From Candidatus Avoscillospira stercoripullorum (GTDB lineage Bacteria; Bacillota; Clostridia; Oscillospirales; Oscillospiraceae), in contig DVGD01000255.1 of NCBI GenBank assembly GCA_018712905.1, positions 1-5,481 on the forward strand: a stretch of 5,481 bases of DNA, read 5' to 3'. The translations under genes and the position numbers were made by a program. Below, one piece after another: positions 1-5,466 of the stretch. The notes under the pieces are model-generated. The model was not told the DNA's origin. It ran no database searches and saw only the letters and a list, made by a program, of their open reading frames with translations. The number at the start of each line of letters is the position of its first letter. The stretch's first letter is position 1.

Positions 1-924
1 CTCCGCGCCATGAAAAAGCGCTACCCCAACGACGAGCTGTTCTTGTGCATGGGGACGGACATGCTCTTGTCCTTTGACAGCTGGTATCACCCCAAGGAGA
101 TCTGCTCGCTGTGCCAGGTTGTCATGGCGCATCGCACCGACATCGACGAGGCCGCTCTGGCGGACTTCTCCCAGACCTTCCGCAAGCGCTATGGAAAGAC
201 CCCCATTTTCCTCCCCAACGATTTTCTGGAGCTCTCTTCCACCACCGTGCGCCGCCTGCTCATTCTCGGCGGAGCGGCGGACGACCTGAGCCCCAAGGTC
301 TACGAGGCCATTCTGGCGCAGGGACTCTACGGCACCTGCCGCAACCGGAAGAATCTGCCCTTTGAGGATCTCAAGCGGGAGAGCCTGGCGCTCCACAACG
401 AGGGACGGGTCAAGCATGTCATCGGCTGCAGTGAGACGGCCGAGGCCTTGGCCAAGATTTACGGCGCCAACCCGGTGGATGCTGCCCGGGCGGGCATTCT
501 CCACGATGTTACCAAGGCATTGAGCGGCCTGGAGCAGTTGCACCTTTGCAAAACATATGGTATCATAGTCGATGATTTCCTGAAGACCCACACCAAGCTC
601 CTCCACGCTCCCACGGCAGCTGTGGTGGCGCAGCGGGTGTTTGGTGAGAATGAAGCAGTATGCAGTGCCATCCGCTGGCACACCTCCGGCCGGGCGAATA
701 TGTCCACGCTGGAAAAGATCATTTACGTAGCCGATTATATGGAGCCCAATCGTGATTTCCCGGGCGTGAAGGAGCTGAGAAAGCTCGCCTATTCCGATTT
801 GGATGCGGCGCTGCTTTTGGGATTGGAAATGACCCAGGAGCATTTGGCGCAGCAGGGCGCGCCCATGGGCAAGGCCTCCCTGGAGGCCATCGCGTATTTA
901 AAAACTGGAAAGGATGCTACATGA
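1..924 (+). CDS. NadD-YqeK fusion, 5'-truncated by window edge: nicotinate-nucleotide adenylyltransferase C-terminal part plus HD-domain hydrolase
   Basis: The frame is open from base 1 (Leu-Arg-Ala before the first ATG at 10), so the true start lies upstream; the NadD N-terminal nucleotide-binding motif (GxFNPxHxGH in the family) is not in the window. Numbering from Met at 10, residues 1-108 are NadD-like: MGTDML at 14-19, the W-x-x-P-K-E-I segment at 25-31 and the adenylyltransferase signature LSSTTVRR at 75-82. Residues about 128-300 form a full YqeK domain of the HD superfamily, with metal-ligand candidates His136, His165-Asp166, His199, His224 and Asp242, and the family-typical stretch EKIIYVADYMEPNRDF at 235-250. 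NadD makes deamido-NAD from NaMN and ATP; YqeK homologues hydrolyse Ap4A symmetrically to ADP. The two are more often separate adjacent genes; here the reading frame is continuous with no stop between them. The stop overlaps the next start by 4 bases, suggesting translational coupling. Domain assignment is firm; activity of the NadD half cannot be judged without its N-terminus. Confidence 0.93.
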   Translation, partial: LRAMKKRYPNDELFLCMGTDMLLSFDSWYHPKEICSLCQVVMAHRTDIDEAALADFSQTFRKRYGKTPIFLPNDFLELSSTTVRRLLILGGAADDLSPKVYEAILAQGLYGTCRNRKNLPFEDLKRESLALHNEGRVKHVIGCSETAEALAKIYGANPVDAARAGILHDVTKALSGLEQLHLCKTYGIIVDDFLKTHTKLLHAPTAAVVAQRVFGENEAVCSAIRWHTSGRANMSTLEKIIYVADYMEPNRDFPGVKELRKLAYSDLDAALLLGLEMTQEHLAQQGAPMGKASLEAIAYLKTGKDAT

Positions 925-2303
925 AACTATTTGGCTCTAAGCACGGCGGCGCCTTCGCCTCCGGCCGAAAGAAACAGGAGAAGACCGAGGCGCCGTCTCG
1001 TTCCACTCCCCGCAAGCACCGGTTAACCGGTATCCAGCGGGGTGCCATATTGCTGGCAGCCAGCGTGATGGTGCTGGCGATCACCGTGGTGGCGGTGTAC
1101 CGTGATTTTGTCAAGCCGATGGCCATCAAGCAGCCTACGCTTCCCGATACCACCGACAGTGAGACCGACGACCAGGAGGTCTTCACCCCGCCCACTACCA
1201 TTGAAATTGAAACGCAGATCGATGAGGACACCGGCGAAGAGATCGAGCTGGAGGTGGAGGTGCCCGCCGCCCACAAGGAGGGCTTTTACAACATCCTCAT
1301 CTGCGGCACCGACGATGACGGCGGCCGCACGGATACCATCATGATTGCCCGGCTGGACACCACCGATCACACCGTGGCGCTCATGAGCATCCCGCGGGAT
1401 ACGCTGATTTCCGGTAACTACTCCGTGCCCAAGATCAACTCGGTCTACGGCGCCGGCGGCATGGGCAACGACGGTATGGAAGCCCTCAAAACCAAGCTTG
1501 CCCAGATGCTGGGCTTCGAGGTGGACGGCTACGTGCTGGTGAAGCTGGACGTATTCATCCAGCTGGTGGATCTGGTGGGCGGCGTGGAGTTTGACGTGCC
1601 CCAGCGGATGTACTACTCCGATCCCACCCAGGATCTCTATATTGATCTCCAGCCCGGCCTCCAGACCCTCAACGGCGAGCAGGCCATGGGCTTGGTGCGG
1701 TTCCGCAAGGGCTACGCCACCCAGGACATCATGCGCACCCAGGTGCAGCAGCAGTTCCTCCAGGCGCTGGCCAAGAAGTATCTCTCGGCGACCACCCTCA
1801 CCAAGCTGCCGGAGCTGGCGGATCTGTTCTTTGAAAATGTCACCACCGACATGACCGTGGGCAACATGGTCTACTTCGGCCAGGAGCTTTTAAAGTGCGA
1901 TTTTGACAACTTGTTCACCTACACCCTGGAGGGCGAGGCGGTCATGGTGAACGGCGCGTCCTGCTATGCCATTTACCTCAATAAGACCCTGGACGTGGTC
2001 AACGAGTATTTTAATCCCTATGACGTGGATATCACCGCGGCCAATGTGAGTATCCGCACGCCGGAATCCGTCTATTCCGGCTCTTCCAGCTCGTCTGGTA
2101 CGTCCAGCTCCACCACGACCACGCCGGAGACGCCCGCAGAGGAGACCCCCGAAGAGACGCCGGAGGAACCCACCGAGGAGACGCCCGAGACACCCACCGA
2201 GGAGACACCCACTGAGGAGACGCCCACGGAGGATCCGGTGGAGGACTTCAACCCCCTGGATCCTGTGGAGCCGACCGGCGAGGGCGAGACGTCCTGGCCG
2301 TAA
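921..2303 (+). CDS. LytR-CpsA-Psr (LCP) family membrane protein with Pro/Glu/Thr repeat tail
   Basis: This 460-residue protein belongs to the LCP family, membrane-anchored enzymes that transfer lipid-linked anionic polymers such as teichoic acids or capsule onto peptidoglycan outside the cell. Residues 1-38 are basic and cytoplasmic, and 41-59 form one hydrophobic membrane segment (type II topology, N-in/C-out). Residues 61-118 are an acidic linker. The LCP domain spans roughly 121-330, with RTD at 136-138, SIPRD at 156-160, KINSVYG at 171-177 and the VRFRKG...D..R segment (Arg260, Arg262, Asp269, Arg272); conserved Arg and Asp residues of this kind bind the pyrophosphate and metal in characterised LCP proteins. 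Residues 388-401 are a Ser/Thr run and 401-438 a TPEE/TPTEE repeat, probably a flexible extracellular tail. ATG at 921 overlaps the upstream stop (ATGA) and has AAAGGA at 909-914, 6 bases away. The cargo polymer cannot be told from sequence, so no LytR, TagT or CpsA name is given. Confidence 0.93.
   Translation: MKLFGSKHGGAFASGRKKQEKTEAPSRSTPRKHRLTGIQRGAILLAASVMVLAITVVAVYRDFVKPMAIKQPTLPDTTDSETDDQEVFTPPTTIEIETQIDEDTGEEIELEVEVPAAHKEGFYNILICGTDDDGGRTDTIMIARLDTTDHTVALMSIPRDTLISGNYSVPKINSVYGAGGMGNDGMEALKTKLAQMLGFEVDGYVLVKLDVFIQLVDLVGGVEFDVPQRMYYSDPTQDLYIDLQPGLQTLNGEQAMGLVRFRKGYATQDIMRTQVQQQFLQALAKKYLSATTLTKLPELADLFFENVTTDMTVGNMVYFGQELLKCDFDNLFTYTLEGEAVMVNGASCYAIYLNKTLDVVNEYFNPYDVDITAANVSIRTPESVYSGSSSSSGTSSSTTTTPETPAEETPEETPEEPTEETPETPTEETPTEETPTEDPVEDFNPLDPVEPTGEGETSWP
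2121..2234 (+). repeat. Pro/Glu/Thr-encoding repeat in the LCP gene, including three tandem 15-base units
   Basis: This stretch encodes residues 401-438 of the LCP protein, built from short T-P-E-E and T-P-T-E-E units. The last three units, at 2190-2204, 2205-2219 and 2220-2234, are tandem 15-mers of the form ACN CCC ACN GAG GA(G/T), differing mainly at third codon positions. That pattern fits duplication followed by drift under protein-level constraint. Because the unit is a multiple of three, copy-number change would alter tail length without breaking the frame. Preceding Ser and Thr codons (2082-2120) add to the low-complexity character. Confidence 0.85.
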
Positions 2304-2316
2304 CGAAAATCAATGT

Positions 2317-2345
2317 GCCCTGAGAAGCACTGCTTCCGCCGGGGC
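2317..2345 (+). other. Possible hairpin between the LCP gene and rsfS
   Basis: GAAGC at 2324-2328 pairs with GCTTC at 2332-2336 around a 3-base ACT loop, and GCCC at 2317-2320 can pair with GGGC at 2342-2345 below an asymmetric internal loop. No U-run follows, so it is not an intrinsic terminator. It lies just before the rsfS ribosome binding site and might influence rsfS translation or mRNA processing. The stem is short and could be chance. Confidence 0.25.
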
Positions 2346-2350
2346 AAAGA

Positions 2351-2359
2351 AAGGAAGTG
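2351..2359 (+). promoter_or_regulatory. Ribosome binding site of rsfS, overlapping a false GTG start
   Basis: AAGGAAGTG matches the ideal AAGGAGGTG complement of the 16S rRNA tail with one mismatch. Its own last three bases are an in-frame GTG (2357-2359), which would start rsfS three codons early if taken literally. Since that GTG sits inside the Shine-Dalgarno sequence, the start must lie downstream: ATG at 2366 is 6 bases away and ATG at 2369 is 9 bases away. Confidence 0.75.
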
Positions 2360-2365
2360 CCCGAT

Positions 2366-2725
2366 ATGATGACACCGAAAGAAGTGGCCGCCGTAGCGGC
2401 AAAGGCGCTGGATGACCGCAAGGGCGTGGATATCCGCCTCTTGGAGATCACCGATGTGACCACCCTGGCTGATTATTTCCTCATCTGCACCGGTACGTCC
2501 AGCACCCACGTCAAGAGCCTGTGCGACGCGGTGGAGGAGGCCATGGACAACGCCGGCGAGCCTGCTCTCCGCCGGGAGGGACACCGCAGCGGCACCTGGG
2601 TTCTTCTGGACTTTGGGTGCCTGGTGGTGCATGTGTTCACCGAAGAGACGCGGCAATTCTACGATCTGGAGCGGCTGTGGGGCGATGCAAAGCCTGTGGC
2701 GCTTTCCGATATCCTGCCGCAGTAA
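2366..2725 (+). CDS. rsfS: Ribosomal silencing factor RsfS (YbeB/Iojap family)
   Basis: RsfS binds uL14 on the free 50S subunit and blocks its joining to 30S, lowering translation in stationary phase or starvation. The 119-residue product has the normal length for the family. Visible family blocks are PKEVAAVAAKALDDRKG at 4-20, the core ADYFLICTGTSSTHVKSL at 35-52, and the region 71-108, which includes EGHRSGTWVLLDFG and the stretch HVFTEETRQFYDLERLWGDA (89-108). I chose ATG at 2366 because AAGGAAGTG ends 6 bases before it; ATG at 2369 is an equally allowable start one codon later, while GTG at 2357 lies inside the RBS. Placement next to nadD/yqeK and an LCP gene is a recurrent arrangement in Firmicutes and supports the call. 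It is 62 bases after the LCP stop and 37 before leuS, so probably cotranscribed with both. Confidence 0.95.
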   Translation: MMTPKEVAAVAAKALDDRKGVDIRLLEITDVTTLADYFLICTGTSSTHVKSLCDAVEEAMDNAGEPALRREGHRSGTWVLLDFGCLVVHVFTEETRQFYDLERLWGDAKPVALSDILPQ

Positions 2726-2746
2726 GAAAGCAAAGACTTTAATAAA

Positions 2747-2752
2747 AGGTGA
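2747..2752 (+). promoter_or_regulatory. Ribosome binding site deciding the leuS start
   Basis: AGGTGA lies 10 bases before ATG at 2763 and matches the GGTGA part of the 16S rRNA complement. The same frame is open back to an ATG at 2613, but that would add 50 residues read from inside rsfS in another frame with no similarity to LeuRS, so 2763 is the start. The 37-base gap before leuS has no room for a T-box leader. Confidence 0.7.
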
Positions 2753-2762
2753 GATAGAAGCA

Positions 2763-5180
2763 ATGAAGTACGATTTTACCCGCATAGAGCACAAGTGGCA
2801 GAAAATCTGGGAGGAGCAGAAGCCCTTTGCCGCCATTACCGGCGACAAGCGCAAGAAGTTCTATGGCCTCATCGAGTTCCCGTACCCTTCCGGCCAGGGA
2901 CTTCACGTGGGACATCCCCGTCCCTTTACGGCCATGGACATCATCTGCCGGAAAAAGCGCATGGAGGGCTACAATGTCCTGTTCCCCATCGGCTATGACG
3001 CCTTTGGCCTGCCCACGGAGAACTATGCCATCAAGAACCACATCCACCCTGCCATCGTCACCAAGCAGAACATCCAGCGCTTCCGCTCCCAGCTCAAGAT
3101 GCTGGGCTACTCCTTCGACTGGGATCGCGAGATCGACACCACCGACCCCAGCTACTACAAGTGGACCCAGTGGATCTTCCTCAAGCTGTGGGAGCACGGC
3201 CTTGCCTATAAGGCCACCATGCCGGTGAACTGGTGCACCAGCTGCAAGTGCGTCCTGGCCAACGAAGAGGTGGTCAACGGCGTGTGCGAGCGCTGCGGCA
3301 GCGAGGTCATCCGCAAGGAGAAGAGCCAGTGGATGCTGCGCATCACCAAGTATGCCCAGCGGCTCATCGACGATCTGGACGATGTGGACTTCATCGAGCG
3401 GGTAAAGATTCAGCAGCGCAATTGGATCGGCCGCTCCACCGGCGCTGAGGTGGACTTTGCCACCACCGCCGGGGACACCCTGCGCATCTTCACCACCCGC
3501 GCCGACACCCTCTTTGGCGCCACCTACATGGTCATCTCCCCGGAGCACCCCTTTGTGAAGAAGTGGGCGGACAAGATTGAAAACTACGATGCCGTCTCGG
3601 CCTATGTGGACGAGGCCGCCCACAAGTCCGACTTTGAGCGCTCGGAGCTCAGCAAGGAGAAGACCGGCGTGAAGCTCGAAGGCGTCCGCGCCATCAACCC
3701 CGTCAACGGCAAGGAGATCCCCATCTTCATCTCCGACTATGTCCTGGTGACCTACGGCACCGGCGCCATCATGGCTGTCCCGGCGCACGATGACCGCGAC
3801 TGGGAGTTTGCCAAGAAGTTCGGCTGCGAGATCATCGAGGTGGTCAAGGGCGGCGACGTGGAGAAGGCCGCCTTCACCCTCAAGGACGACACCGGCATTC
3901 TCGTGAACTCCGACTTCCTCAACGGCCTCACGGTCAAGGAGGCCATCCCCACCATGATTAAATGGCTGGAGGAGAAGGGCGTCGGCGAGGAGAAGGTCAA
4001 CTACAAGCTCCGCGACTGGGTCTTCTCCCGGCAGCGGTACTGGGGCGAGCCCATCCCCATGGTGAACTGCCCCAAGTGCGGCTGGGTGCCCCTGCCCGAG
4101 AGCGAGCTGCCCCTGGTGCTGCCCAATGTGGAGAGCTACGAGCCCACCGACACCGGCGAGTCGCCCCTCTCTAAGATGACCGACTGGGTCAACTGCAAGT
4201 GCCCCAAGTGCGGCGGCGACGCCCAGCGGGAGACCGATACCATGCCTCAGTGGGCTGGTTCTTCCTGGTATTACCTCCGGTATATGGATCCCCACAATGA
4301 TAAGGCGCTTGCCTCCAAGGAAGCGCTGGAGTACTGGAGCCCCGTGGACTGGTACAACGGCGGCATGGAGCACACCACGCTCCACCTGCTCTATAGCCGC
4401 TTCTGGCACAAGTTCCTCTATGATATCGGCGTGGTGCCTACCAAGGAGCCCTATCAGAAGCGCACCAGCCACGGCATGATCCTCGGCGAGGGCGGCGAGA
4501 AGATGAGTAAGTCTCGCGGCAACGTGATCAACCCCAACGACATCGTCGATCAGTACGGCGCCGACACCATGCGCCTGCACATCATGTTCATCGGCGACTT
4601 TGAAAAGGCCGTCTCCTGGTCCAACGAGGCCGTCAAGGGCTCCAAGCGGTTCCTGGATCGCTGCTGGAACCTCCAGGAGACCTGCTCTAATGACGAGGCG
4701 ATTTCCGCCGCCAACGAGTCCATTCTCCACAAGACCATCAAGAAGGTCACCCAGGACATCGACGAGCTCAAGATGAATACCGCCATTGCCGCCCTCATGA
4801 CCATGGTCAACGAGTTCTATGCCAACGGCTGCACCAAGGGCGACGTGGAGCAGCTGCTGCTCCTCCTGAGCCCCTTCGCGCCGCACATGGTCGAGGAGAT
4901 GTGGGAGAACATGGGCTTTGCCGCCAAGTACGGCAAGATGGCCTGCCAGATGGAGTGGCCGGAGCACGACGAGAGCAAGACCGTGGACGCCAAGGTGGTC
5001 ATGGCCGTGCAGGTGCAGGGCAAGCTCAAGGGCACCATCGAAGTGCCCACCGACAGCGACGAAGCCACTGTGGTCTCTGCCGCCATGGCCATGGAGAAGG
5101 TGCAGCGCCTTGCCGAGGGCAAGAAGCTCGTGAAGACCATTCTGGTGCCCAACAAGCTGGTCAACCTGATTTTTAAATAA
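2763..5180 (+). CDS. leuS: Leucyl-tRNA synthetase, class Ia, complete, Cys-rich subtype
   Basis: The enzyme activates leucine with ATP and charges tRNA-Leu in the cytoplasm. The 805-residue product is full length for a bacterial LeuRS. Class I signatures are HVGH at 48-51 (HIGH) and KMSKS at 580-584. The CP1 editing domain, which clears mischarged norvaline or isoleucine, spans about 225-420, with the Thr-rich TTRADTLFG at 244-252 and GTGAIMAVPAHDDRD at 332-346; Asp346 aligns with the editing Asp of E. coli LeuRS. Cys158, 161, 175 and 178 form a likely zinc site; Cys436, 439, 480 and 483 form a second. The tRNA-binding C-terminus ends in LVPNKLVNLIF (794-804), so it is not truncated. Only a few residues separate GMILGEGGE from KMSKS, so the long leucine-specific insert of E. 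coli is absent. Unusual are YDAFGLPTENYA at 78-89 (usually WDAFGLPAEQYA) and TDTMPQWAGSSWYYLRY at 491-507 (usually near TDTFVDSSWYYLRY). This points to a divergent LeuRS subtype, but its identity is clear. Confidence 0.97.
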   Translation: MKYDFTRIEHKWQKIWEEQKPFAAITGDKRKKFYGLIEFPYPSGQGLHVGHPRPFTAMDIICRKKRMEGYNVLFPIGYDAFGLPTENYAIKNHIHPAIVTKQNIQRFRSQLKMLGYSFDWDREIDTTDPSYYKWTQWIFLKLWEHGLAYKATMPVNWCTSCKCVLANEEVVNGVCERCGSEVIRKEKSQWMLRITKYAQRLIDDLDDVDFIERVKIQQRNWIGRSTGAEVDFATTAGDTLRIFTTRADTLFGATYMVISPEHPFVKKWADKIENYDAVSAYVDEAAHKSDFERSELSKEKTGVKLEGVRAINPVNGKEIPIFISDYVLVTYGTGAIMAVPAHDDRDWEFAKKFGCEIIEVVKGGDVEKAAFTLKDDTGILVNSDFLNGLTVKEAIPTMIKWLEEKGVGEEKVNYKLRDWVFSRQRYWGEPIPMVNCPKCGWVPLPESELPLVLPNVESYEPTDTGESPLSKMTDWVNCKCPKCGGDAQRETDTMPQWAGSSWYYLRYMDPHNDKALASKEALEYWSPVDWYNGGMEHTTLHLLYSRFWHKFLYDIGVVPTKEPYQKRTSHGMILGEGGEKMSKSRGNVINPNDIVDQYGADTMRLHIMFIGDFEKAVSWSNEAVKGSKRFLDRCWNLQETCSNDEAISAANESILHKTIKKVTQDIDELKMNTAIAALMTMVNEFYANGCTKGDVEQLLLLLSPFAPHMVEEMWENMGFAAKYGKMACQMEWPEHDESKTVDAKVVMAVQVQGKLKGTIEVPTDSDEATVVSAAMAMEKVQRLAEGKKLVKTILVPNKLVNLIFK

Positions 5181-5183
5181 TGC

Positions 5184-5212
5184 TTGACAAAATGCGCCGT
5201 TCTGACTATAAT
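5184..5212 (+). promoter_or_regulatory. Perfect consensus sigma-A/sigma-70 promoter of rpsU
   Basis: TTGACA at 5184-5189 and TATAAT at 5207-5212 are separated by exactly 17 bases, the ideal vegetative promoter. The -35 box begins 3 bases after the leuS stop. The sequence just upstream (5169-5181, made of the last leuS codons and stop) is AT-rich in an otherwise GC-rich region and could act as an UP element. A start site near 5219-5220 would give a leader of about 64 bases before rpsU. The match is too exact and too well placed to be chance; strength is inferred from consensus fit. Confidence 0.93.
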
Positions 5213-5239
5213 TATTGTGCTGTTTGAACAGCCCTGAAC

Positions 5240-5262
5240 GTATCCAGGATTGAGCCGGATAC
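5240..5262 (+). promoter_or_regulatory. Hairpin in the rpsU 5' leader
   Basis: GTATCC at 5240-5245 pairs with GGATAC at 5257-5262. With one bulged A at 5246, GG (5247-5248) also pairs with CC (5255-5256), giving an 8-pair stem around the loop ATTGAG. It ends just before the GGAGGGAGGG ribosome binding site and is not followed by a U-run, so it is not a terminator. Roles it could have are mRNA stabilisation, protection of the RBS, or binding of a regulator such as bS21 itself; none is shown by the sequence. Confidence 0.45.
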
Positions 5263-5264
5263 AT

Positions 5265-5273
5265 GGAGGGAGG
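5265..5273 (+). promoter_or_regulatory. Doubled ribosome binding site deciding the rpsU start
   Basis: Two overlapping GGAGG cores, at 5265-5269 and 5269-5273, precede ATG at 5284 by 14 and 10 bases. An earlier in-frame ATG at 5263 touches the first core and has no Shine-Dalgarno sequence of its own; using it would add seven residues (MEGGKRS) that do not belong to bS21. Confidence 0.8.
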
Positions 5274-5283
5274 GAAACGATCA

Positions 5284-5466
5284 ATGTCTGAAATTCACGT
5301 AAAAGAAAATGAATCTCTGGAGTCCGCTCTGAAGCGGTTTAAGCGCAGCTGCGCCAAGGCCGGCGTCATTCAGGAGGTCAAGAAGAGAGAGCATTATGTG
5401 AGTCCCAGCCTGAAGCGGAAGCAGAAGTCCGAGGCTGCCCGCAAGAACAAGAGAAAGTTCTATTGA
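5284..5466 (+). CDS. rpsU: 30S ribosomal protein bS21
   Basis: bS21 is a small basic protein of the 30S subunit that sits near the 3' end of 16S rRNA and helps mRNA selection at initiation. The 60-residue product, starting MSEIHVKENESLESALKRF, matches the family along its whole length: VKENESLESALKRFKR at 6-21, then GVIQEVKKREHYVSPS at 31-46, and a Lys/Arg-rich tail KRKQKSEAARKNKRKFY at 44-60 region that contacts rRNA. Length is normal for Firmicutes (about 57-60). ATG at 5284 is preferred over ATG at 5263 because it follows the doubled GGAGG. The gene has its own strong promoter at 5184-5212. Firmicutes often have yqeY after rpsU, but the window ends 15 bases past the stop, so the downstream gene is not seen. 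Confidence 0.96.
   Translation: MSEIHVKENESLESALKRFKRSCAKAGVIQEVKKREHYVSPSLKRKQKSEAARKNKRKFY

Noticed and set aside
541..575. AT-rich patch with TTGCAA and TATCAT resembling promoter boxes inside the YqeK domain
   Set aside because: The spacing between the two boxes is only about 9 bases, too short for a sigma-70 promoter, and no gene begins after it.
1018..1031. 14-base perfect palindrome ACCGGTTAACCGGT in the LCP gene
   Set aside because: One 14-base palindrome is not unlikely in 5.5 kb, it lies within coding sequence, has no partner copy and does not extend further. An operator role has no support.
2317..2345. Terminator between the LCP gene and rsfS
   Set aside because: The hairpin is short and followed by CAAAGAAAGG, not a U-run, so intrinsic termination is unlikely.
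2613..2762. 50-residue N-terminal extension of leuS from ATG 2613
   Set aside because: It overlaps rsfS in another frame, lacks LeuRS similarity and is beaten by ATG 2763 with AGGTGA upstream and a family-typical MKYDFTRIEHKWQ start.
2072..2854. Open frame of 260 codons on the - strand across the LCP tail, rsfS and the leuS start
   Set aside because: It spans three genuine + strand coding regions, has no recognisable motif or convincing RBS, and its C-terminal Ser/Val/Gly repeats are just the antisense of the LCP repeat tail.
74..5176. Numerous short + strand frames of 60-130 codons inside the five genes
   Set aside because: All lie within well-supported genes in other frames and translate to Arg/Ser/Pro/Ala-rich sequence typical of GC-rich out-of-frame reading.
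2739..5264. Open frame of 841 codons on the - strand covering all of leuS
   Set aside because: It is codon-aligned with leuS, so it stays open merely because leuS uses no TTA, CTA or TCA codons, all rare in GC-rich genomes. Its translation is a His/Leu/Gly/Val/Ala-rich composition with no domain, and leuS itself is certain.
5181..5283. Terminator for leuS in the leuS-rpsU gap
   Set aside because: The only stem (5240-5262) lies after the rpsU promoter and is followed by a purine-rich RBS rather than U residues.
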